Assembly: GCA_017515345.1 (NCBI GenBank)
Contig: JAFWFZ010000040.1
Coordinates: 1 to 57,502 of the forward strand
Direction: 5' to 3'
DNA: 57,502 nt
Origin: Oscillospiraceae bacterium
Lineage (GTDB): Bacteria > Bacillota > Clostridia > Oscillospirales > Oscillospiraceae
The notes under the pieces are model-generated. The model was not told where the DNA came from. It saw only the letters and a list, made by a program, of their open reading frames with translations, and made no database searches. Below are positions 8,584-18,961 of this stretch, in pieces. Positions within the stretch are counted from its first letter, which is position 1. Each line of letters starts with the position of its first letter. The position numbers and the translations under genes are program-made.

Positions 8584-9821
8584 AAAGAGTCGCCGTAACC
8601 GGAATCGGCGTCGTGAGCCCGCTGGGCAACGACACGAAGACGTTTTGGAAAAACCTGACAAACGGTGTATGCGGTATCGGACCGATCACCAAATTCGACA
8701 CGGCCGACTATAAAGTGAAAGTCGCCGGCGAGGTCCGGGATTTCGATCCCCGGACTTATATGGAAAAGCTGGATGTGATGCACAGCGATATCTACACCCA
8801 GTTCGCCATGGCCGCCGCCTGCCAGGCCGTGCAGGACAGCGGCGTGGAGGGCACGTTTGAGCCGGAACGCACCGGCGTATACATCGGAACCGGCATCGGC
8901 GGCATCGACACGTTCATGAAGGAGCACAAAAAGCTCCTGGAGAAGGGACCCAAGCGGGTCTCCCCGTACTTTATCCCCATGATGATCGCCAATATGGCCT
9001 CCGGCATGATCGCCATGCGCTTCGGCTGCAAGGGCCCGGCGCTCCCGGCTGTTTCCGCCTGCGCCTCCGGCTCCAACGCCATCGGAGAGGCTATGCGCCT
9101 GATCCGCCACGGTTACTGTGACGTGATGATCGCCGGCGGGGCGGAGGCCACGGTGAACGCGCTGGCAGCCGCCGGATTTTCCACCATGCAGGCCCTGTCC
9201 TTCTCCGAGGATCCCCTGGCGGCGTCCCTGCCCTTCGATCTGCGGAGGCAGGGGTTCGTTATGGGTGAAGGCGCCGGTGTGCTCATTCTGGAGGAGTATG
9301 ACAGGGCGGCCGCCCGCGGCGCGCACATCTATGCGGAGATGACCGGCTACGGCTCCACCTGCGACGCCTACCACATGACGGCTCCCCACCCGGAGGCGGA
9401 GGGGGGCGCGCGGGCCATCGCCGACGCATGGCGCGAGACGGGTATCGACACAGACAAGGTCTATTACAACGCCCACGGCACCGGGACGCCGCTGAACGAC
9501 AAGGCGGAGACAATCGCCGTGAAAAAGGCGCTGGGGGAGGAGCGGGCAAGACGCATCCTCCTGAGCTCCACCAAGTCCATGACCGGGCACATGCTGGGCG
9601 CCGCCGGCGCGGCGGAGGCCATTGTCTGCGTCAAGGCGCTGGAGGAGCAGATCGTGCCGCCCACCATCGGGCTGACGGAGCCGGACCCAGACTGCGATCT
9701 GGACTATGTGCCCCTGACTGCCCGGAAGGCCGAGCTGGAGGTTGCCCTGTCCTCTTCTCTCGGCTTCGGCGGTCACAACGCGTGCCTCGCGTTTAAGAAG
9801 ATCGGCGGTGCGCAGGCATGA
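8580..9821 (+). CDS. fabF: 3-oxoacyl-ACP synthase II (FabF)
   Basis: 413-residue thiolase-fold condensing enzyme. Catalytic Cys161 (VSACASG), His299 (NAHGTGTP) and His337 ([12 protein letters not shown]) form the elongating-type Cys-His-His triad; GFGGHNAC is near the C-terminus. It elongates acyl-ACP with malonyl-ACP. It overlaps accA and the second ketoacyl synthase by 4 nt each. Confidence 0.94.
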   Translation: MKRVAVTGIGVVSPLGNDTKTFWKNLTNGVCGIGPITKFDTADYKVKVAGEVRDFDPRTYMEKLDVMHSDIYTQFAMAAACQAVQDSGVEGTFEPERTGVYIGTGIGGIDTFMKEHKKLLEKGPKRVSPYFIPMMIANMASGMIAMRFGCKGPALPAVSACASGSNAIGEAMRLIRHGYCDVMIAGGAEATVNALAAAGFSTMQALSFSEDPLAASLPFDLRRQGFVMGEGAGVLILEEYDRAAARGAHIYAEMTGYGSTCDAYHMTAPHPEAEGGARAIADAWRETGIDTDKVYYNAHGTGTPLNDKAETIAVKKALGEERARRILLSSTKSMTGHMLGAAGAAEAIVCVKALEEQIVPPTIGLTEPDPDCDLDYVPLTARKAELEVALSSSLGFGGHNACLAFKKIGGAQA

Positions 9822-11023
9822 CGAAGGAGCTTGTCATTACCGGCATGGGCGCCGTGACTCCCGTGGGTATTGGCATGGAGGCGTATTGGAGCGGTCTACT
9901 GTCCGGTGAGAGCGCCATAAGGGAGATCGAGGGGCTCGACCACAGCGTGATCCCCATCCACCATGCGGCCCAGGTGCGCGGCCTGAATCCGAAGGATTAT
10001 CTGCCGACCCGGCTGGTGATGGATCTGGAGCCATACATGCAGTACGCCTATATTGCCGCGCTGGAGGCGCTGGAGGACAGCGGCCTTCCCGACGGAGGTG
10101 AGCGCACCGGCCTCGTTATGGGCACAGCGCTCCACGGCGTGGATATCATCGCCCGGACCCAGGAGACCTTTGACAAAAAGGGCAGGGGAGCAAACCCCAA
10201 GCTGCTGACCAAATCCATGGGCAACATCACGGCGGCCCACCTGTCCATAGAGCGGGGCTTCCGCGGCCCCAGCATGACGGTGAGCACAGCCTGTTCCTCC
10301 GGCGGCGACGCCATCACCCTGGCCGCTCTGCTGCTGAGCTCCGGTATGGCGGACGCCATGTTGGTCCTGGCCGGGGAGGCGGCGATCTGTCCTTCGGTCA
10401 TCCAGAGCTTGTACAAGACAGGCGCCCTTTCCAAAGAAGGGGAGAGCCGTCCCTTTGATGCGGGGCGTTCCGGCTTTGTCATGGGCGAGGGCGGAGGCGC
10501 TCTGGTGCTCGAGACGAGAGCCCATGCTGAGGCCCGCGGCGCGCGGATCCGTGCCGGACTCCTGGGATATGCCAACAATTCCGACGCGTACCATCCCGTG
10601 ACTCCCTCGCCGGACGGAAAGGGCGCGGCCGAGTGTATCCGTCTGGCGCTGGCCCGCGCCGATCTGTCGCCGGAAAGCGTGGACTACATCAATGCCCACG
10701 GTACGGCCACCCACCTGGGGGACATCGCGGAGGCGGCCGCCATCCATGAGGTTTTCGGCAGCCGGGACGTGGCGGTGAGCTCCACCAAGGGCGCCACAGG
10801 CCACATGATGGGCGCCGGCGGCATCACGGAGGTCATCGCCTGTGTGAAGGCCATCGAAACAGGACTCATCCCGCCCTGTACGGGCTTTGAGACAGCGGAT
10901 GAGGAGTGCAGACTCAACCTGATCACCTCCGATAATAGAAGGGACGTCCGTGTAGCCCTGTCGAACGCCATGGGCTTCGGCGGACAGAATTCCTGTGTCA
11001 TCGTGGGCAGGACGGAGGACTGA
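9818..11023 (+). CDS. Second FabF-like 3-oxoacyl-ACP synthase
   Basis: 401 residues, a diverged paralogue of the upstream FabF with its full triad: Cys159 (STACSSGG), His294 (NAHGTATH) and His329 (KGATGHMMGAGG). It should be an active decarboxylating condensing enzyme. The nucleophile context and the region before it (about 112-140) differ clearly from FabF, so chain length or primer preference probably differs. With no fabH in the operon, this protein or the adjacent ligase could take part in chain initiation; that is inference. It overlaps fabF by ATGA and the ligase starts one base after its stop. Confidence 0.88.
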   Translation: MTKELVITGMGAVTPVGIGMEAYWSGLLSGESAIREIEGLDHSVIPIHHAAQVRGLNPKDYLPTRLVMDLEPYMQYAYIAALEALEDSGLPDGGERTGLVMGTALHGVDIIARTQETFDKKGRGANPKLLTKSMGNITAAHLSIERGFRGPSMTVSTACSSGGDAITLAALLLSSGMADAMLVLAGEAAICPSVIQSLYKTGALSKEGESRPFDAGRSGFVMGEGGGALVLETRAHAEARGARIRAGLLGYANNSDAYHPVTPSPDGKGAAECIRLALARADLSPESVDYINAHGTATHLGDIAEAAAIHEVFGSRDVAVSSTKGATGHMMGAGGITEVIACVKAIETGLIPPCTGFETADEECRLNLITSDNRRDVRVALSNAMGFGGQNSCVIVGRTED

Positions 11024-11024
11024 T

Positions 11025-12686
<1,662 letters not shown>

Positions 12687-12706
12687 CGAACAGACAATAA
12701 CAGCAG

Positions 12707-12741
12707 GTCCCGCTCAAAAGGGCGGGACTTGCCGCTTTTTT
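12707..12741 (+). terminator. Terminator of the fatty-acid operon
   Basis: A 7-bp GC-rich stem (GTCCCGC 12707-12713 with GCGGGAC 12722-12728) is followed by TTGCCG and a T run (12735-12741). The T run also falls within the mutY promoter spacer. Confidence 0.65.
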
Positions 12742-12757
12742 GCGGGGATGATATAAT
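12729..12757 (+). promoter_or_regulatory. mutY promoter
   Basis: -35 TTGCCG (12729-12734) and a consensus -10 TATAAT (12752-12757) are spaced 17 bp apart, and start directly behind the terminator stem of the preceding operon. Confidence 0.7.
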
Positions 12758-12782
12758 TGCAGTCAAAAAGGGAGGGGAGAGT

Positions 12783-13826
12783 ATGGACGCTTCGGTCATC
12801 AGCGAGAGTATCCCGAAGATCATCGAATGGTACAGGGACAACCGGCGCGACCTCCCCTGGCGGCTGTCGCCCACGCCGTACGGCGTTTGGATATCGGAGA
12901 CCATGCTCCAGCAGACGCGGATCGAAACGGTGATCGGGTACTACGGGCGGTTCATGGCGGAGCTCCCCGATGTGGCCGCGCTGGCGTCCGTGGAGGACGA
13001 CAGGCTCATGAAGCTCTGGCAGGGCCTGGGATACTACAGCCGTGCCAGAAACCTGAAAAGGGCGGCCCTTATCCTCTTAGAACAGTACGACGGCGTACTG
13101 CCGGACACAGCAGAAGAATTATGTAAACTTCCCGGCATCGGGGCCTACACCGCCGGCGCCATAGCCTCCATTGCCTATGGAAAGCCTGCACCTGCGGTGG
13201 ATGGGAATGTGCTGCGCGTATTGGCGAGGCTCACCGCATGGGAAGAAGATGTTATGTCAACTAAAACGAGGCGGGAGGCCGCAGCGCTCCTGGAGGAGCG
13301 GTATCCCATCGGACATGAGGCCGGTCTGCTGACTGAGGGGCTCATGGAGCTGGGGGAGGTGCTGTGTCTTCCCAACGGGGAGCCCCGGTGCGCGGAATGC
13401 CCGCTCAGGGATCTGTGCCTCGCCCACGGCGCGGGGGAGGAGGAGCGGTATCCCGTCCGCCGTACCCGAAAAGCCAGACGGGTGGAGGAGCGCACGGTGT
13501 TCCTCCTGTGTTCCGAAGGGAAATACGCGATCCGCCGCCGTCCGGAAAGGGGCCTTCTGGCCGGGCTTTGGGAGTTCCCCAATGCAGTGGGCACGCTTTC
13601 ACAGAAGGAGGCGCTGGCCTGGGCGGAGGAACTGGACTTGAAGCCGCTGGCGGTCTCGCCTGTGGGGAAGTCAACGCATGTCTTCACCCACGTGGAGTGG
13701 CACATGACCGGGTACCGGATCGAAGCGGGCGCCGCACAGGACCGTTTCGTCTGGCGAACGCCGGAGGAGATCAGGGAGAGCTATTCCGTTCCCACCGCCC
13801 TGCGTTTTTATGAGCGGAAGCTCTGA
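12783..13826 (+). CDS. mutY: A/G-specific adenine DNA glycosylase
   Basis: 347 residues. Removes adenine mispaired with 8-oxoguanine. The catalytic Glu39 lies in ISETMLQQTRIETV, the helix-hairpin-helix is LPGIGAYTAGAIASIA with catalytic Asp140 (AVDGNVLR), and a [4Fe-4S] cluster is bound by Cys195, 203, 206 and 212. The C-terminal NUDIX-like domain (about 230-345) recognises 8-oxoG. The start at 12783 has a strong GGAGGGGAG site. It is monocistronic between two unrelated units. Confidence 0.93.
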   Translation: MDASVISESIPKIIEWYRDNRRDLPWRLSPTPYGVWISETMLQQTRIETVIGYYGRFMAELPDVAALASVEDDRLMKLWQGLGYYSRARNLKRAALILLEQYDGVLPDTAEELCKLPGIGAYTAGAIASIAYGKPAPAVDGNVLRVLARLTAWEEDVMSTKTRREAAALLEERYPIGHEAGLLTEGLMELGEVLCLPNGEPRCAECPLRDLCLAHGAGEEERYPVRRTRKARRVEERTVFLLCSEGKYAIRRRPERGLLAGLWEFPNAVGTLSQKEALAWAEELDLKPLAVSPVGKSTHVFTHVEWHMTGYRIEAGAAQDRFVWRTPEEIRESYSVPTALRFYERKL

Positions 13827-13873
13827 TCATCCGAAAAAACACAGTTTTTATAAAAATCCCCTTGCGTCAGGGC

Positions 13874-13902
13874 TTGCTTGTGACGCTGCGTCATGTTGTA
13901 AA
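13874..13902 (+). promoter_or_regulatory. Promoter with MerR-type dyad in its spacer
   Basis: -35 TTGCTT (13874-13879) and -10 TGTAAA (13897-13902) are 17 bp apart, and the spacer holds the palindrome TGACGCTGCGTCA (13881-13893). A third half-site, GCGTCA, lies at 13864-13869. A dyad between -35 and -10 is the hallmark of MerR-family operators, so autoregulation by the downstream gene is likely. Confidence 0.65.
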
Positions 13903-13926
13903 GTGAGCCCATGGAGGTGAAAAGCC

Positions 13927-14652
13927 GTGTCACAACATACCACCGGAGAGATGGCGAAGCAGTGCGGCGTTACCGTGCGCACCGTGCAGTATTACGATAA
14001 GCGCGGCATCCTCGTGCCCAGCGAGCTGTCAGAGGGCGGGCGCAGACTCTACTCGGAGGACGATCTCCGCAGGCTGCGGATCATCTGCTTTCTTCGGGAG
14101 CTGGGACTGCCCATCGACGCGATCGGTCAGCTCCTTTCCGAGGAAGACCCCGGCAGCGTGATCACCATCCTGCTCGCCCAGCAGGAGCAGGCGCTGCGTG
14201 AGGAGGTCAGAGAGGGGAACGAGAAGCTGGAGCGCCTGGAGGTGCTGAAGCGGAGCCTGCGGGAGACGCAGTATTTCTCCGTGGATTCCATCGGTGACAT
14301 AGCGACGATCATGTCTGGCAAAGAGAAACTGAAAAAGATCCATCGCACGATGCTGTTTACAGGGATCCCCGTCAGCATTTTCCAGTGGGCGTCCATCATC
14401 CTGTGGATCGTCAAAGGCTGGTGGTGGTTGTTCGTGATCTGGGCCGTGATCGCGATCCCATGGGGGATCTGGGTGTCGAAGTATTATTTTACCCACGTGG
14501 CCTACATCTGCCCCCAGTGTCATGAGGTGTTCCGGCCTGCGTTCAGGGAGGCCTTCTTCGCTCCCCACACTCCCCGCACCAGAAAGCTCACTTGCGTGAA
14601 ATGCGGCCACCATGGCTTCTGCGTGGAAACGGCCGCGGAGGAGACAAAATGA
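13927..14652 (+). CDS. Membrane-anchored MerR-family regulator with C-terminal zinc ribbon
   Basis: 241 residues. The N-terminal MerR winged helix (about 4-70; MAKQCGVTVRTVQYYDKRGIL) is followed by a dimerisation coiled coil (about 80-115). The protein then carries two hydrophobic segments (about 143-162 and 164-187, very Trp-rich) and a cytoplasmic-side zinc ribbon (Cys195/Cys198 and Cys223/Cys226). Ordinary MerR proteins are soluble, so a DNA-binding domain tied to the membrane is unusual. The start is GTG, 6 nt after GGAGGTGAAAAG-type sequence. Its stop overlaps the start of the YhfC-type protease gene (ATGA), which suggests the two act together. The signal sensed is unknown. Confidence 0.85.
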   Translation: MSQHTTGEMAKQCGVTVRTVQYYDKRGILVPSELSEGGRRLYSEDDLRRLRIICFLRELGLPIDAIGQLLSEEDPGSVITILLAQQEQALREEVREGNEKLERLEVLKRSLRETQYFSVDSIGDIATIMSGKEKLKKIHRTMLFTGIPVSIFQWASIILWIVKGWWWLFVIWAVIAIPWGIWVSKYYFTHVAYICPQCHEVFRPAFREAFFAPHTPRTRKLTCVKCGHHGFCVETAAEETK

Positions 14653-15488
14653 CTCAGCATGTACCGGCATTATCCATCGGCTGTATGGCGGCGGCGGGAC
14701 TCGTTGCCTTTGCCATCCCCATAGGGCTGCTTATTTATTACCGCACAAAGAAGAAGGCGGACGATCCGCCCTTCGTGGCCGGGCTTGTGGTCTTTCTGCT
14801 TTTTGCCCTGGTGCTGGAGCGTATTGCCCACAGCCTGGTGTTGGGTTCAGCGGCAGGGGAGACGATCCGGGGCAATCTGTGGCTCTACGCGCTCTACGGC
14901 GGAGCCATGGCGGGTATCTTTGAGGAGACGGGCCGTTATCTCGCTTTCCGGATCCCCCTTCGGTGCTACAGGGAAAAGGATGTAAACGCTCTCATGTACG
15001 GAGCCGGCCACGGAGGGATCGAGGCGGCGGTGATGCTCGGTCTCACCTCGGTTAGCAACATCGCGTTCTCCGTGATGCTCAACACGGGGCGGGCGGAGGA
15101 GCTGACCGCACAGCTCTCCGGCGATACGCTTGCCCAGGTGCAGGAGGCAATGGGCACTTTAAGCACCACGCCGTCCTGGCTTTTTCTCCTGGGCGCGGCA
15201 GAGCGGATCGCCGCTGTGGCGATGCACCTGTCCTTCTCCGTGCTCGTATGGTTTGCGGTGAAAAAGAAAAAGCGCCTGCTGTTCCCGCTGGCGATCCTCC
15301 TGCACCTGCTGGCAGACGCGGTGACGGTATTGGCCTCCGGCTCCGGTGTTCCGACTCCGGCGATCGAGGGGATCCTCGCGGTGATCGCTGCGGGAATAGC
15401 GGTGATCGCATACCGCGTGTGGAAAGCGGAGCATGAAGAAGCTCCGCCGCCTTCGGACGGAGAACCGCAGCTGCTCCGGGCAGAATAA
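14649..15488 (+). CDS. YhfC-family putative intramembrane protease
   Basis: 279 residues with seven or so hydrophobic segments. Candidate active-site motifs lie within membrane helices: FEETGR (Glu92, Glu93, Arg96), GHGGIEA (His121, Glu125), AMHLSFS (His193) and HLLADA (His219, Asp223). EExxR plus membrane His residues is the pattern of the CAAX-protease/PrsW-like superfamily, to which YhfC proteins are assigned. The start overlaps merR by 4 nt. The obvious hypothesis is that it cleaves or regulates the membrane-bound MerR protein encoded just before it; no substrate is proven for the family. Confidence 0.82.
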   Translation: MTQHVPALSIGCMAAAGLVAFAIPIGLLIYYRTKKKADDPPFVAGLVVFLLFALVLERIAHSLVLGSAAGETIRGNLWLYALYGGAMAGIFEETGRYLAFRIPLRCYREKDVNALMYGAGHGGIEAAVMLGLTSVSNIAFSVMLNTGRAEELTAQLSGDTLAQVQEAMGTLSTTPSWLFLLGAAERIAAVAMHLSFSVLVWFAVKKKKRLLFPLAILLHLLADAVTVLASGSGVPTPAIEGILAVIAAGIAVIAYRVWKAEHEEAPPPSDGEPQLLRAE

Positions 15489-15494
15489 GAAACG

Positions 15495-15522
15495 GCGCCT
15501 CCGGATTTGTATCCGGAGGCGC
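15495..15522. terminator. Bidirectional terminator
   Basis: A perfect 12-bp stem (15495-15506 with 15511-15522) closes the loop TTGT and is followed by T-rich sequence on the + strand (TGTCTGTTTTGTTC) and TTTCTTATTC on the - strand. It separates the YhfC gene from the convergent SDR gene. Confidence 0.85.
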
Positions 15523-15547
15523 TGCCTGTCTGTTTTGTTCTGTGCGA

Positions 15548-16522
15548 TCAGAAGGGCTTGGGCGGCATCTTTTTGTAGATGTCGGGGTACTTTTTCTCCA
15601 CCATTTCAAGGTCCCAGCTGTCGCCGTCCGCCAGGATCATACCCTCCAGGGTGGGGATCGCGTAGCGGGCGATGAGCTTGCCGCCGACGAAGAATACTTC
15701 GCCGGTGATCTCCTTGGCGCTGTCGCCCGCGAGCCAGGCGATGAAGTCGGAGAACGCCTCGGGCAGGGCGGTCTGCTCATATTTGATGGTCATCTCGCCG
15801 GAGATCATGGAGGTCTCCTTCTTCTCCATCTTGTCATAGATCTCCATGTCCACGGAGTTGCGGGTCCTTGCGCCGGGGCAGAAGGCATTGACGGTGATGC
15901 CGTACTCCTTCAGCTCGGCAGCAAGCGCATAGCTCAGGCCCACGACGCCGGCGTTGGCGGAGCAGTACTCGCTCTGGCGCAGGTCGCCGCCGGTCCAGGC
16001 GGGGGAGGCGCAGTTGATGATGCGGCCCCAACCCTGGTCGATCATGTGCTGCACGGCGTGACGGATGACGTAGAAGTAGCCGGTGGGCTTTGTGATGACC
16101 TTGTCCCACAGGCTTTTGGGCATCTCCTGCACGGGGCAGAAGCCGAAGGAGGAGGCCACGTTCACCACGATGTCGATATGCCCGTAGTTCTCGATGGCGG
16201 TATCGACGAGCCGCTTGGCATCGTCATAGTTTGTCATGTCCGCGTAGCAGGGCACCGCCTCGCCGCCCGCCGCAATGATATCCGCAGCGGTACGCTCCGC
16301 GTCGCCGTAGTACTTGGCGTACTCGGTCATGGCCCACTCCTGCATCTCCTTGCTGATCTTGCTGAACCTTTCCTCGTCGATGGGAATGACGCCGTCCCAG
16401 GGTTTGCGGTTATTGGTCACGACCTTGCAGCCCTGGGCGGCAAGCGACTTTGCAATGGCCCTGCCGATGCCCTGGCCGGAGCCGGTGACGATAGCCACTT
16501 TGCCCTTCAGATAATCACCCAT
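15548..16522 (-). CDS. Short-chain dehydrogenase/reductase-like protein with altered active site
   Basis: 324 residues with an intact Rossmann cofactor loop (GSGQGIG, 14-20), but the SDR active site is modified. The catalytic pair YxxxK reads Tyr186-Cys-Ser-Ala-Asn190, so the Lys is Asn; NNAG reads NVAS; Ser173 is kept. A 35-residue insertion (about 41-75) follows the second strand. It is longer than typical FabG-like SDRs. It could bind a nucleotide without normal hydride chemistry, or belong to a subfamily using a different proton relay. Start chosen at 16522, behind AGGGGGT. Nearest same-strand operon is etf, more than 1 kb away, so no functional link is implied. Confidence 0.85.
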   Translation of the reverse strand: MGDYLKGKVAIVTGSGQGIGRAIAKSLAAQGCKVVTNNRKPWDGVIPIDEERFSKISKEMQEWAMTEYAKYYGDAERTAADIIAAGGEAVPCYADMTNYDDAKRLVDTAIENYGHIDIVVNVASSFGFCPVQEMPKSLWDKVITKPTGYFYVIRHAVQHMIDQGWGRIINCASPAWTGGDLRQSEYCSANAGVVGLSYALAAELKEYGITVNAFCPGARTRNSVDMEIYDKMEKKETSMISGEMTIKYEQTALPEAFSDFIAWLAGDSAKEITGEVFFVGGKLIARYAIPTLEGMILADGDSWDLEMVEKKYPDIYKKMPPKPF

Positions 16523-16546
16523 AGTATTACCCCCTGTTCGTTTTTT

Positions 16547-16591
16547 AATGAAACAACAATAGCATGATTTATACTTCAAGTCAATGAAACA
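16547..16591 (-). promoter_or_regulatory. SDR promoter flanked by direct repeats
   Basis: Reading leftward, -35 TTGACT (16584-16579) and -10 TATTGT (16561-16556) have a 17-bp spacer. Identical 9-bp direct repeats (AATGAAACA on the + strand) lie at 16547-16555 and 16583-16591, 36 bp apart, one touching each box; they may be binding sites for an unknown regulator. Confidence 0.65.
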
Positions 16592-16665
16592 GAGCGAAAT
16601 CTTCCGCTGCAAGGGGCTTGCCCCCGCGGTGGTTCGCTCCGCTTTTCGCGGAGGCGGTCAGACGC

Positions 16666-16693
16666 TTGACAAAGAGGGAAAGCCATGTAGAAT
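16666..16693 (+). promoter_or_regulatory. Promoter of the ADP-ribosylglycohydrolase gene
   Basis: -35 TTGACA (16666-16671) and -10 TAGAAT (16688-16693) with a 16-bp spacer. It implies a leader of roughly 150 nt; a small hairpin (GGTCGC/GCGACC near 16777-16795) can be drawn in it, but I recognise no known riboswitch. Confidence 0.6.
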
Positions 16694-16850
16694 TCTTTTC
16701 AGAGCACAAGCGCTTCCGTTCATCGGGGAACCAGCGCCGGGAGAGCGCAGGCGGTCCCTCCGCTTCGGAAGAAAAGGTCGCATGGCAGGCGACCGCATAG
16801 AAGGGGATCGGTGTTATACTCCGTTCATAATGGAAAAGGAGGTATGTTTT

Positions 16851-17645
16851 ATGATCGGTGCGATTTTGGGAGACATCGTGGGTTCCCGCTATGAGTTCGG
16901 CAACATTCTCACCAAGGAGTTTGAGTTTCTGCACGAGGACTGCGCATTCACCGACGACACGGTGATGACCTGCGCGGTGGCGCAGGCGCTGATGGACAGC
17001 AGGGAGGACTTCTCCGACCTGTCCGAGAGGGCAGTGGAGGCCATGCAGCGGATCGGGCGGCAGTATCCCGACTGCGGCTTCGGCGCACATTTTTATCACT
17101 GGATCTTTTCCGATGAGCCCCGGCCTTATATGAGCTGCGGCAACGGCTCGGCCATGCGCGTGAGTCCGGCAGGCTTTGCCGCCCGTGACGTTGAGGAAGC
17201 AAAGCGCCTTTCCGCCGCGGTGACGCGGATCAGCCACGATCACCCGGAGGGCCTGAAGGGCGCGGAGGCCACAGCGGTGGCCATCGTACTGGCAAGGCAG
17301 GGGAGATCGAAGGATGAGATGCGGGCAGCCATGAAGCGGTACTATCCGCTGGATACCACGGTGGAGGAGTACAGGACTTCCTGGGACGGCCACGGGCGGG
17401 AGATCTGCCAGATCTCCGTGCCGCAGGCGCTCGTCTGCTTTTTTGACGGCGAGAGCTATGAGGACGTGATCCGCAACTGCATCTCCATCGGAGGCGACAG
17501 CGACACCATCGCGGCCATTGCCGGCGGGATAGCCGAGGCATTCTTCGGCGTCCCTGAGAATTATCGCGCGGCTGCCCTCGCGTATCTGGATCCGGGGCTC
17601 CGGGAGATCTGCGGCAGGTTTGACGCATGGCTCGCGGAGAGATAA
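16851..17645 (+). CDS. ADP-ribosylglycohydrolase family protein
   Basis: 264 residues of the DraG/ARH fold, which removes ADP-ribose from proteins or small molecules using a dinuclear Mg centre. Metal-binding motifs are GDIVGSRYEF at the N-terminus, FTDDTVMT (Thr34-Asp35-Asp36) and GGDSDT (Asp216, Asp218, Thr219); GNGSAMRVSP is the substrate-side loop. The ATG at 16851 has AGGAGG 8 nt upstream; the long upstream extension of the frame is non-coding. No ADP-ribosyltransferase gene is seen nearby, so its target is unknown. Confidence 0.9.
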   Translation: MIGAILGDIVGSRYEFGNILTKEFEFLHEDCAFTDDTVMTCAVAQALMDSREDFSDLSERAVEAMQRIGRQYPDCGFGAHFYHWIFSDEPRPYMSCGNGSAMRVSPAGFAARDVEEAKRLSAAVTRISHDHPEGLKGAEATAVAIVLARQGRSKDEMRAAMKRYYPLDTTVEEYRTSWDGHGREICQISVPQALVCFFDGESYEDVIRNCISIGGDSDTIAAIAGGIAEAFFGVPENYRAAALAYLDPGLREICGRFDAWLAER

Positions 17646-17655
17646 CAGACAAACA

Positions 17656-17695
17656 AAAAGGAACGTCCCTTCCGATGAAGGGACGTTCCTTTTTT
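17656..17695. terminator. Strong bidirectional terminator
   Basis: A 16-bp stem (17656-17671 with 17678-17693) closes loop CCGATG and is flanked by A and T runs. It serves the + strand hydrolase gene and the - strand etfA gene. Confidence 0.92.
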
Positions 17696-17713
17696 GCGTT
17701 TTTTGTCTGGCGC

Positions 17714-18940
17714 TTATTTCGCCATAGCGTCCAGAGCTTCCATGATGGCGGGGATGACCTTGTACAGGTCGCCCACGATGCCGTAGTCGGCCACTTCGAA
17801 GATGGGGGCGTCCTCATTCTTGTTGATGGCGACGATATAGTCGGAGTTCTGCATGCCGGCCAGGTGCTGGATAGCGCCGGAAATGCCGCAGGCAAAGTAG
17901 ATCTGGGGCTTGACGGTGGTACCGGTCTGCCCGACCTGGTGGGAGTGGTCGATCCAGCCGGCGTCCACAGCGGCACGGGAGGAGCCGACAACGCCGCCCA
18001 GCTTGTCAGCAAACTGCTTGATGAGCTCAAAGCCCTCGGGACGGCCCAGGCCGGCGCCGCCGGAGACGATGATCTTGGCGTCGGTGAGGGAGACCTGCTC
18101 GGTCAGACCCTTGACGACCTCGAGGACCTTCTCGCGGATGTCGCCATCGGCGAAGGTGGCGTCCAGCTTGACGAGCTCGCCCTTGCGGCCGGGAACGCGC
18201 TGGGGCTTCTCCATAACGCCGGGACGAACGGTGGACATCTGGGGACGGTGACGGGGGCAGAGGATGGTGGCCATCAGGTTGCCGCCGAAAGCAGGACGGG
18301 TCTGCATGAGCTTCTTGTCCTCGGGGTCGATGTCCAGCTTGGTGCAGTCGGCGGTGAGGCCGGTGCCGCAGTGAACAGCCAGGCAGGGACCCAGGTCACG
18401 GCCGATGTGGGTGGCGCCCAGGAGGACGACCTCGGGCTTGTAGGTGATGATGGCCTTGTAGATCGCCTTGGTATAGGCGTCGGTATTGTAGCTCTTGAGC
18501 TCGGGGGCGTTGGCATAATAGACCTTGTCCGCGCCGTACTCGAACAGCTCGTCCACCAGATTGTCGGCATTGTCGGCGCAGAGAATGGCGCAGAGCTTGC
18601 AGCCGATCTGGTCGGCCAGCTTGCGGCCCTCGCCCATGAGCTCGATGGAGACGCTCATGAGAGCGCCGTCACGCTGCTCGGCAAAGACCCACACATCGTG
18701 GTAGAGGGAGATATCCACACCGGTGGCGCCCTCTTCCAGCTTCTCGATGGCGCCAAAGGGGCACTCGTCCACGCAGGCGCCGCAGCTGGTGCAGGCCGCG
18801 CCGATGACGGCGATGTTCTTTGTCTTTTCGCCCTCGTCCGTCTTCACGAGCTTGTTCTGCATGGTGATGGCGTTGAACGGGCAGACCTTTATGCACTTCT
18901 GGCAGCCCTTACATTTATCTTCATGGATCAGAATAGCCAT
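17714..18940 (-). CDS. etfA: Electron transfer flavoprotein alpha subunit with N-terminal 2[4Fe-4S] ferredoxin domain
   Basis: 408 residues, about 70 longer than a plain EtfA. The first 65 residues are a bacterial ferredoxin with Cys10/13/16/20 and Cys50/53/56/60. The EtfA domain follows, with the C-terminal FAD-binding region ([34 protein letters not shown]). The fusion resembles CarE of the Acetobacterium caffeyl-CoA reductase complex and other clostridial EtfAs, where it is thought to move electrons to or from ferredoxin. It is the last gene of acd-etfB-etfA, 21 nt after etfB. Flavin-based electron bifurcation (NADH to enoyl-CoA and ferredoxin) is likely. Confidence 0.93.
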   Translation of the reverse strand: MAILIHEDKCKGCQKCIKVCPFNAITMQNKLVKTDEGEKTKNIAVIGAACTSCGACVDECPFGAIEKLEEGATGVDISLYHDVWVFAEQRDGALMSVSIELMGEGRKLADQIGCKLCAILCADNADNLVDELFEYGADKVYYANAPELKSYNTDAYTKAIYKAIITYKPEVVLLGATHIGRDLGPCLAVHCGTGLTADCTKLDIDPEDKKLMQTRPAFGGNLMATILCPRHRPQMSTVRPGVMEKPQRVPGRKGELVKLDATFADGDIREKVLEVVKGLTEQVSLTDAKIIVSGGAGLGRPEGFELIKQFADKLGGVVGSSRAAVDAGWIDHSHQVGQTGTTVKPQIYFACGISGAIQHLAGMQNSDYIVAINKNEDAPIFEVADYGIVGDLYKVIPAIMEALDAMAK

Positions 18941-18961
18941 TTAATTCACATCCCTTCGAAA

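Noticed and set aside
16694..16850. Possible riboswitch in the ADP-ribosylglycohydrolase leader
   Set aside because: Only small hairpins can be drawn and no conserved riboswitch core is recognisable.
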